12,826 bases of DNA from positions 1 to 12,826 of the forward strand of contig URMR01000039.1 in the NCBI GenBank assembly GCA_900548935.1. Direction: 5' to 3'. A program made the translations under genes and the position numbers. Positions within the stretch are counted from its first letter, which is position 1. Every line of letters starts with the position of its first letter. The notes under the pieces were generated by a model, which worked only from the letters and a program-made list of their open reading frames with translations, searched no databases and was not told the DNA's origin. Positions 7,865 to 12,826 of this stretch are shown here, one piece after another. Source of the DNA: an uncultured Collinsella sp. (GTDB lineage: Bacteria > Actinomycetota > Coriobacteriia > Coriobacteriales > Coriobacteriaceae).

Positions 7865-8031
7865 TCTTGGGCACTACCGGCGCCATCGTCTCGGGCGTGC
7901 TGTTCGATGCCACGGGCTCCTTTGCGAGCACCTGGATTGTGTGCCTGGCGCGCTCCGTGGTCATGCTCGTGTTCCTGCTGGCATCCGAGCCCATCGCCGC
8001 CAAGCTGCGCACGAGCGTGGCGGGGGAGTAG
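7807..8031 (+). pseudogene. C-terminal remnant of an MFS transporter
   Basis: The reading frame ending at TAG 8029-8031 gives about 55 residues that look like the last two helices of a major facilitator superfamily transporter. ILGTTGAIVSGVLFDATGSF is the typical TM11-to-loop sequence, STWIVCLARSVVMLVFLLASEP is TM12, and a short basic tail follows. The preceding residues, read from TTG 7807, are unlike a transporter and coincide with the direct-repeat element. There is no ribosome site and no room for the missing ten or so helices, because the amidohydrolase ends at 7797. I read it as a gene whose 5' part was deleted. A free-standing 74-residue protein is possible but unlikely. An original amidohydrolase-transporter operon would fit but is inference. 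Confidence 0.7.
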
Positions 8032-8064
8032 ACGCCCGTCGCTCTTTTCTGTTCGCCCCGTTCT

Positions 8065-8132
8065 GTCCGTGGCCGCCCTGGAAGCCGAATGGATGCTCGT
8101 ACCATCATTCGGTTTCCAAGGCGGCCACGGGC
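8065..8132. repeat. Long imperfect inverted repeat 1 (about 29-bp stem)
   Basis: The arms pair from G8065-C8132 inward. Thirteen pairs (8065-8077 with 8120-8132, one wobble) are followed by a C8078/A8119 mismatch. Twelve pairs (8079-8090 with 8107-8118, including a G8084-T8113 wobble) come next, then bulged G8091 and GATG/CATC closing a 7-base loop (8096-8102). There is no T-tract on either side, so it is not a classical terminator on either strand. It is noncoding and the first of three adjacent hairpins. Confidence 0.85.
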
Positions 8133-8141
8133 CTACGAAAT

Positions 8142-8203
8142 GATCCGTTTTCCTCCGTCCTCAACAGATCACGTGATTCGAAAGAGACGGAGGAAAACGG
8201 ATC
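8142..8203. repeat. Perfect 18-bp inverted repeat 2 with palindromic loop
   Basis: GATCCGTTTTCCTCCGTC (8142-8159) is exactly complementary to GACGGAGGAAAACGGATC (8186-8203). The 26-base loop (8160-8185) contains a second perfect palindrome, ATCACGTGAT (8168-8177). No T-run follows on either strand. A perfect 18-bp stem is unlikely by chance and suggests either a repeat family or a selected structure. Confidence 0.9.
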
Positions 8204-8210
8204 CCAAACA

Positions 8211-8280
8211 GCGGCGGTGCGTCTGGCCGAACGAGCCCCCATACCCTCGTTCGGTCAGACGCGCCGCCGCGTTTTGTTTT
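8211..8280 (+). terminator. Inverted repeat 3: 25-bp stem with T-rich tail
   Basis: Positions 8211-8235 pair with 8246-8270 over 25 bp with only two G-T wobbles (T8218/G8263, G8226/T8255), around a 10-base loop (8236-8245). GTTTTGTTTTTG follows directly from 8271. It is the best candidate terminator for transcription coming from the amidohydrolase or the MFS remnant, though its stem is far longer than usual. Its right arm and T-tract occupy the -35 and spacer region of the hisS promoter (TATAAT at 8288), so terminator and promoter overlap. Confidence 0.8.
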
Positions 8281-8287
8281 TGTGCCG

Positions 8288-8293
8288 TATAAT
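8288..8293 (+). promoter_or_regulatory. hisS -10 box
   Basis: A perfect TATAAT lies 42 bases before the hisS ATG. The position 17 bases upstream is CGCCGC (8265-8270), inside the hairpin arm, so there is no consensus -35. Initiation may depend on the -10 alone or on an activator. The leader would be only about 36 bases, too short for a T-box riboswitch, and no T-box signature is visible. Confidence 0.65.
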
Positions 8294-8335
8294 GACCACT
8301 ACCTATGACGCGATACAAAAGAAAGGTGTTTGCCC

Positions 8336-9649
8336 ATGCAGGCACAGAAGGCGGAGGGAACCCGCGACCTTATCGGCGCCGAGATGCGCGCTTGGCAAAA
8401 GATGCAGCAGATTGCGGCCGGCGTATTCGAGCCGTTTGGCTTTAAGCCTATCGAGACGCCCGCGATCGAGCAGGTGGACGTCTTTGTCCACGGCATCGGC
8501 CAGTCGACCGACGTCGTGCGCAAGGAGATGTTCCGCGTCTTTAGCGGCGCCAACCTGGAGCGCGTCTTTACTGAGGGCACCGACACCAAGCTCAAGCCCA
8601 AGCAGCGCCTGGCGCTTCGTCCCGAGGGCACGGCCGGTGTGGTGCGCGCCGTCGTGGAGAACAACCTGGTGCCCCAGGGCTCCACGCCGTTTAAGGCTTA
8701 CTACGCCGAGGCCATGTTCCGCGGCGAGCGTCCCCAGAAGGGCCGCCTGCGCCAGTTCCATCAGGTGGGCATCGAGTGGCTCGGCGCTCCCGATCCGGCG
8801 GCAGACGCCGAGTGCATCATCATGCTCATGGAGTTCTACAAGCGCTTGGGCTTCGATCTTTCCAAGCTCCGTCTGCTCATTAACTCGATGGGCGATGCCC
8901 AATGCCGTCCGGCCTATCGCGAGCAGGTCAAGCAGTTTATCCTCGATCACGCCGATGAGATGTGCGACGAGTGTCGCGAGCGCGCCGAGCTCAACCCGCT
9001 ACGCGCCTTCGATTGCAAGAACGACCACTGCCGCGAGATCATGGCCGACGCGCCGCTGATGGGCGACAACCTGTGCGACGAGTGCCGCGAGCACTACGAG
9101 CAGGTCAAGCGCTATCTGGATGCCGCCGGTATCGAGTATGTCGAGGATCCCACCCTGGTGCGTGGTCTGGACTACTACACCCGCACCGTCTTTGAGGTCG
9201 AGGCTCCCGGTGCCGGCGTCGGCTCCATCGGTGGCGGTGGCCGCTACGACGGCCTGGTCGAGCTCGAGGGTGGCAAGCCCACGGCGGGCGTCGGCTTTGC
9301 CGTCGGTTTTGAGCGCGCCCTGCTGGCCCTGCAGGCCTTTGGCAGCGATCTGGGTGCCGAGGAGGCCCCGTGCGTCTACGTCGCCAATGCCGGCAAGGAG
9401 CTGCGCCAGAACGTCTTTGCCATTACGCAGGAGCTTCGCGCCGCAGGCATCGTGACCGAGGCCGACTATCAGGGCCGTTCGCTCAAAGCTCAGTTTAAGC
9501 AGGCCGACAAGGTGGGCGCCAAGCTCATCCTGGTCCTGGGCGGCGACGAGCTTGCCGCCGGCAAGGTCAAGGTGCGCGACATGGAGAGCCATGACGAGGT
9601 ACTGGTCGATTTGGCCAACGTTGTCGAGGCGGTTCGCGAGCGCCTGTAG
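8336..9649 (+). CDS. hisS: Histidyl-tRNA synthetase
   Basis: This class II aminoacyl-tRNA synthetase (437 residues) charges tRNA-His with histidine in the cytoplasm. Visible features are KAEGTRDLIG at the N-terminus (5-14) and the motif 1 region with a LRPEGTAGVVRA histidine/ATP-site segment (94-105). Motif 2 is FRGERPQKGRLRQFHQ (128-143). The HisRS-specific RGLDYYTRTVFE is at 276-287, GGGGRYDGL is at 299-307, motif 3 GVGFAVGFERALLAL is near 318-332, and a C-terminal anticodon-binding domain follows to the end. The insertion domain has three cysteine pairs (C210/C213, C227/C232, C247/C250), which may bind a metal. ATG 8336 has AAAGGTG (8323-8329) at good spacing; TTG 8330 in frame is rejected. 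The aspartyl-tRNA synthetase gene that often follows hisS is absent here; ppc follows, after its own promoter. Confidence 0.97.
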   Translation: MQAQKAEGTRDLIGAEMRAWQKMQQIAAGVFEPFGFKPIETPAIEQVDVFVHGIGQSTDVVRKEMFRVFSGANLERVFTEGTDTKLKPKQRLALRPEGTAGVVRAVVENNLVPQGSTPFKAYYAEAMFRGERPQKGRLRQFHQVGIEWLGAPDPAADAECIIMLMEFYKRLGFDLSKLRLLINSMGDAQCRPAYREQVKQFILDHADEMCDECRERAELNPLRAFDCKNDHCREIMADAPLMGDNLCDECREHYEQVKRYLDAAGIEYVEDPTLVRGLDYYTRTVFEVEAPGAGVGSIGGGGRYDGLVELEGGKPTAGVGFAVGFERALLALQAFGSDLGAEEAPCVYVANAGKELRQNVFAITQELRAAGIVTEADYQGRSLKAQFKQADKVGAKLILVLGGDELAAGKVKVRDMESHDEVLVDLANVVEAVRERL

Positions 9650-9706
9650 CGCATCATTTTGAACTGCGGGTCCGCCAACACGTCCCGCTCGCGGCGAACG
9701 ATTGTT

Positions 9707-9744
9707 ACGGGGGTGTTTCGCTTTTATGCGGAATGCCCCCGTTT
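9707..9744 (+). terminator. Probable terminator after hisS
   Basis: ACGGGGG (9707-9713) pairs with CCCCCGT (9736-9742), and the helix continues through 9714-9721 with 9728-9735 using three wobbles. The result is a 15-bp stem with a six-base TTTTAT loop. Only TTT follows the stem, so termination strength is uncertain. It starts 58 bases after the hisS stop. Confidence 0.6.
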
Positions 9745-9780
9745 ACGTATGCCGCCCACCGAGAAATACGACCATTTAGG

Positions 9781-9847
9781 GCAAAAACCTTTGCAATGCA
9801 GAAAATACTTTTGTGTGGTAAAGCGCAATCAGTGTCGAAAGTATTTC
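9781..9847. promoter_or_regulatory. Paired A/T-type dyads upstream of ppc, possible operator sites
   Basis: Two sites share one design. The first is AAAA-TAC-TTTT (9802-9812) and the second is GAAA-GTA-TTTC (9837-9847), with centres 35 bp apart. As direct repeats, TGCAGAAAATACTTT (9797-9811) and TGTCGAAAGTATTTC (9833-9847) match at 10 of 15 positions. The AAATACTTT/AAAGTATTT parts are also perfect 9-bp inverted copies. Site 2 overlaps the expected -35 of the ppc promoter. A GCAAA/TTTGC hairpin (9781-9794) lies just upstream. The arrangement suggests a dimeric regulator binding twice; no regulator gene is nearby. Confidence 0.4.
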
Positions 9848-9856
9848 TCAAGCGCC

Positions 9857-9862
9857 TATAAT
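9857..9862 (+). promoter_or_regulatory. ppc -10 box
   Basis: TATAAT lies about 45-50 bases before the ppc start. The -35 region (about 9833-9839, TGTCGAA) is poor and lies within the second dyad, which fits a promoter needing activation or open to repression at that site. Confidence 0.65.
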
Positions 9863-9906
9863 GAATACCGCATGTTACGTGCATAGAAGGAGGAATGGGA
9901 GGAAAC

Positions 9907-12720
9907 GTGGCTGAGAACCTAAGCAACCAGTCTGTACCCGAAGCCGCGGCGCGCGTCGCTGCCGTGGTCAACCGCCTCGTTAACCGAATCGGCTCGAATG
10001 CCGAGTCCAGGGAGCGTCTCGCCGAGATCGAGATCCCCGAGGAGCTGCGCGACAATCTGGCGCTGTTCTTGCGCCTGGAGCGCCGTGTGCTTAGCGAGTA
10101 TGATCCCGAGATCGCGGACCTGTTCGACAAGATTTTGACAGCCGAGATTGTGGTCAATGCCGGCAACCCCGGTACCTGCGCTGCCGACGAAGCCGTCGAC
10201 GAGCAGGGCGTGCCCACCGCCGACGAGCCCACTGCCGTGGCATTTCGTGAGGTCGTCGATTTGATCGACAGCCTGCCGCTCGATAAGCAGCAGGTCATCG
10301 TTCGCGCCTTTACGAGCTTTTTCCATCTGGCAAACCTGTCGGAGGAGAACTACCGTGTGGCGCAGCTGCGCGAGCGCGAGGCCGGTGCGTCGACCGATAC
10401 CGAGGTCGATCCTGCCAACGAGCTTACCGTTGCCTATCACCAGCTGGTGAATGAGCTGGGTGTCGAGGGTGCCAACGAGCTGCTCGACAAGCTCGAGTTC
10501 CACCCTGTCTTTACCGCACATCCCACCGAGGCCCGTCGTAAGGCCGTCGAGGGCAAGATCCGCCGTATCTCCAACCTGCTGGAGGAGCGTCCGCGTCTGG
10601 GCGGCTCCGACCTGGTGGAGAACGAGCGCCATATGCTGCAGGAGATCGACGCCCTGGTGCGTACGAGTCCCATCGCGCTCAAGAAGCCCACGCCGGTCGA
10701 GGAAGCCGATACCATCATCGACATCTTCGATAACACGCTGTTCGACGTTATCCCCGTTATCTATCGTCGTTTTGACGATTGGGTGCTGGGCGACAAGGCC
10801 GGTACTGTGCCGCCGCTGTGCCCGGCGTTCTTCCATCCCGGCAGCTGGATCGGTTCCGACCGCGACGGTAACCCCAACGTCACCGCCAAGGTGAGCCGTG
10901 AGGTCGCCGCCAAGTACTTTACGCACATGGTGCTCAAGCTCGAGGACAAGTGCCGCCACATCGGCCGCAACCTCACGCTCGAGGCTACCTACAGCAAGCC
11001 GTCGGCCGAGCTCATTAACCTGTGGAACCATCAGGTCGAGATGAGCCCTCGTTACACGGCCCGCGCCGAGCTGATCTCCGAGCACGAGCCGCATCGCGCC
11101 GTCATGCTCGTCATGGCCGACCGCCTGAACGCCACCGTCCGTCGTATCACCGACACCATGTACCACAGCGCCGACGAGTTCCTGGATGACCTGCGCGTCG
11201 TCCAGCGTTCGCTGGCCGCCTGCGGTGCCGTCCGTGCTGCCTACGGCCCGGTCCAAACCATCATCTGGCAGGTCGAGTCCTTCGGCTTCCATATGGTCGA
11301 GATGGAGTTCCGTCAGCACTCCGTGGTGCATGCCCGCGCCCTTAAGGATATCCACGAGAACGGTATCCATGGCGACCTGCAGCCCATGACGCGCGAGGTC
11401 ATCGATACCTTCCGCGCTATCGGCTCCATCCAAAAGCGCTACGGCAAGAAGATGGCGCACCGCTATATCATCTCGTTCACCAAGAGCGCCCAGCATGTGG
11501 CCGACGTCTTTGAGCTCGCCCACCTGTCCTTTGCACACGAGGAGGATGTCCCCGAGCTCGACGTGATCCCGCTGTTCGAGCAGCTCGAGGACCTCGAGGG
11601 CTGCGTCGACGTGCTCGACCAGATGCTCACGCTGCCCGTGGTGCAGAAGCGCCTTGCCCAGACCAACCGCCGCATGGAGGTTATGCTGGGCTACTCCGAC
11701 TCCTCCAAGGATGCCGGTCCTACCACGGCCATGCTCGCGCTGCACTCCGCGCAGGAGCGCATCGCCAAGTGGGCAGAGAAGAACGATATCGACCTGGTGC
11801 TCATGCACGGTCGCGGCGGTGCCGTGGGCCGTGGCGGCGGCCCGGCCAACAAGGCCGTGCTGGCTCAGCCCAAGGGTTCGGTCAACTGCTTCTTTAAGCT
11901 CACCGAGCAGGGCGAGGTCATCTTTGCCCGTTACGGCAACCGCACGCTGGCTCAGCGCCATGTTGAGTCCGTTGCCGCCGCAACGCTTTTGCAGTCGGCC
12001 CCGAGTGTCGAGAAGACCAACACCGAGACTACGCAGAAGTTCTGGGATATGGCCGAGAAGCTCAACGCCGCAAGCCACGAGCGCTATCTGGACCTGCTGA
12101 ACACCGAGGACTTTACACCGTGGTTCTCGACCGTGACGCCGCTGACCGAGGTCGGCTTGCTGCCGATCGGCTCGCGTCCCGCCAAGCGCGGCTTGGGTGC
12201 CAAGTCGCTCGACGACCTGCGTACTATTCCGTGGATCTTCAGCTGGAGCCAGGCGCGCATCAATCTGGCTGCTTGGTACGGCCTGGGTACCGCCTGCGAG
12301 CAGTTTGGCGATCTGGACCAGCTTAAGGCTGCCTACCAGGAGTGGCCGTTCTTCCGCACCTTTATCGACAACATCGAGATGTCGATCGCCAAGACCGACC
12401 AGCGCATCGCCAAGATGTATCTGCACCTGGGCGATCGCCAGGATCTGTCCGAGAAGGTCTTTACCGAGATGCAGCTCACGCGTAAGTGGGTCCTTGCCAT
12501 CGTCGGTGACGAGTGGCCGCTGCAGCGCCGCCGCGTGCTCGGCTGCGCCGTTCGCGTGCGTAACCCCTACGTCGACGCCCTGTCTATCGCCCAGGTCCGC
12601 GCCCTTCGCGAGGTACGTATGAACCAGGACGAGATGGCAGAGGAGAAGAAGGCTGAGTACATGAGCCTGATTCTTTCGACTGTGACCGGCGTCTCGGCAG
12701 GTTTGCAGAACACGGGGTAA
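9907..12720 (+). CDS. ppc: Phosphoenolpyruvate carboxylase
   Basis: This enzyme carboxylates PEP with bicarbonate to oxaloacetate, feeding aspartate and C4-acid synthesis in the cytoplasm. It has 937 residues from GTG 9907. Hallmarks present are FTAHPTEARRK with the catalytic His near 205, GSWIGSDRDGNPNV, FRQHSVVHARAL, MLGYSDSSKDAGPTTA, HGRGGAVGRGGGPANKAV from about 634, IGSRPAKRG, IPWIFSWSQARINLAAWYGLG, and the C-terminal GLQNTG typical of bacterial PEPC. The catalytic His sits later than in E. coli (His138) because the N-terminal region is longer, including an acidic linker near 90-105. The start is ambiguous. ATG 9895 has AGGAGG only one base away, too close, whereas GTG 9907 has GGAGG at 9898-9902 and AGGAGG 13 bases upstream; the difference is four residues. 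The gene has its own promoter and is not part of a hisS operon. Confidence 0.97.
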   Translation: MAENLSNQSVPEAAARVAAVVNRLVNRIGSNAESRERLAEIEIPEELRDNLALFLRLERRVLSEYDPEIADLFDKILTAEIVVNAGNPGTCAADEAVDEQGVPTADEPTAVAFREVVDLIDSLPLDKQQVIVRAFTSFFHLANLSEENYRVAQLREREAGASTDTEVDPANELTVAYHQLVNELGVEGANELLDKLEFHPVFTAHPTEARRKAVEGKIRRISNLLEERPRLGGSDLVENERHMLQEIDALVRTSPIALKKPTPVEEADTIIDIFDNTLFDVIPVIYRRFDDWVLGDKAGTVPPLCPAFFHPGSWIGSDRDGNPNVTAKVSREVAAKYFTHMVLKLEDKCRHIGRNLTLEATYSKPSAELINLWNHQVEMSPRYTARAELISEHEPHRAVMLVMADRLNATVRRITDTMYHSADEFLDDLRVVQRSLAACGAVRAAYGPVQTIIWQVESFGFHMVEMEFRQHSVVHARALKDIHENGIHGDLQPMTREVIDTFRAIGSIQKRYGKKMAHRYIISFTKSAQHVADVFELAHLSFAHEEDVPELDVIPLFEQLEDLEGCVDVLDQMLTLPVVQKRLAQTNRRMEVMLGYSDSSKDAGPTTAMLALHSAQERIAKWAEKNDIDLVLMHGRGGAVGRGGGPANKAVLAQPKGSVNCFFKLTEQGEVIFARYGNRTLAQRHVESVAAATLLQSAPSVEKTNTETTQKFWDMAEKLNAASHERYLDLLNTEDFTPWFSTVTPLTEVGLLPIGSRPAKRGLGAKSLDDLRTIPWIFSWSQARINLAAWYGLGTACEQFGDLDQLKAAYQEWPFFRTFIDNIEMSIAKTDQRIAKMYLHLGDRQDLSEKVFTEMQLTRKWVLAIVGDEWPLQRRRVLGCAVRVRNPYVDALSIAQVRALREVRMNQDEMAEEKKAEYMSLILSTVTGVSAGLQNTG

Positions 12721-12787
12721 TCGATAGCCCTGTGGCTCTCACCGGGACCCGATAGGTTTCCCTCTGAATGCGTCCTCGCACTTGAAG

Positions 12788-12826
12788 CCCCCTTATCCTG
12801 CTCCTTCGGAGCTGCGGATAAGGGGG
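12788..12826 (+). terminator. Strong hairpin after ppc, cut by the window end
   Basis: CCCCCTTATCC (12788-12798) is perfectly complementary to GGATAAGGGGG (12816-12826). Inside it GCTCC (12800-12804) pairs with GGAGC (12808-12812), separated by a small T versus TGC internal loop. The window ends at the last G, so a T-run cannot be seen. Position 67 bases after the ppc stop makes a terminator likely. The 12721-12787 stretch before it shows nothing else I can name. Confidence 0.7.

Noticed and set aside
8065..8270. CRISPR array
   Set aside because: The three units are different inverted repeats without a common direct repeat or regular spacers.
8065..8335. T-box riboswitch or tRNA-like leader for hisS
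   Set aside because: I found no T-box core sequence or specifier-loop arrangement, and the TATAAT at 8288 leaves a leader of only about 36 bases.
7941..9059. A 372-codon plus-strand frame running from the MFS remnant through the three hairpins into hisS
   Set aside because: It is out of frame with hisS, becomes Ser, Arg and Pro rich there, and is merely a stop-free frame through palindromes and a GC-rich gene.
9659..9886. A 75-codon frame between hisS and ppc with a repeated QCRKYF peptide
   Set aside because: The peptide repeat reflects the DNA direct repeat of the two dyads; the frame starts at the hisS end, has no ribosome site and runs through the terminator and the ppc promoter.
9919..12426. 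An 835-codon open frame on the minus strand opposite ppc
   Set aside because: It is the codon-position shadow of ppc: low-complexity Leu, His, Asp and Gly composition, no recognisable domain and no promoter or ribosome site.

Overview
The window is chromosomal DNA from a moderately GC-rich bacterium, most likely a gut Coriobacteriia member (Actinomycetota), with Collinsella or a close relative as my best guess. That placement is inferred from codon style, protein flavour (large YhgE/Pip membrane proteins, a HisRS with paired cysteines, a long PEP carboxylase) and Shine-Dalgarno use; no rRNA or other taxonomic marker is present. All genes are on the + strand. Most of the window looks like ordinary core or near-core genome, and I see no convincing new multi-gene system. 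The unusual content is in the intergenic DNA.

Layout. (1) 1-5198: a leader with one small dyad, then two directly abutting YhgE/Pip-type membrane proteins. They are divergent paralogues with large helical extracytoplasmic domains, and the first carries an extra two-helix C-terminal module. (2) 5199-6420: an intrinsic terminator, a DMT/EamA transporter, and a second intrinsic terminator. (3) 6421-7797: an M20-family amidohydrolase whose probable -10 sits inside a perfect inverted repeat. (4) 7798-8335: gene-free or gene-decayed DNA. It holds a palindrome flanked by 14-base direct repeats, the C-terminal remnant of an MFS transporter, and three consecutive long inverted repeats (8065-8132, 8142-8203, 8211-8270). 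The last of these ends in a T-rich tract and runs into the hisS promoter. (5) 8336-9649: hisS, histidyl-tRNA synthetase. (6) 9650-9906: a terminator-like hairpin, two similar small dyads and a TATAAT promoter. (7) 9907-12720: ppc, phosphoenolpyruvate carboxylase, followed by a strong hairpin cut by the window edge.

The genes do not form one pathway. The YhgE/Pip pair is a clear translational pair. The DMT transporter, amidohydrolase, hisS and ppc each appear to be separate transcription units, bounded by their own hairpins and promoters. The amidohydrolase may once have been co-transcribed with the MFS transporter whose 3' end survives just after it, but that is inference. The parts most worth following up are the triple-hairpin block before hisS, the MFS remnant with its adjacent direct-repeat scar, and the dyads overlapping the promoters of the amidohydrolase and ppc.
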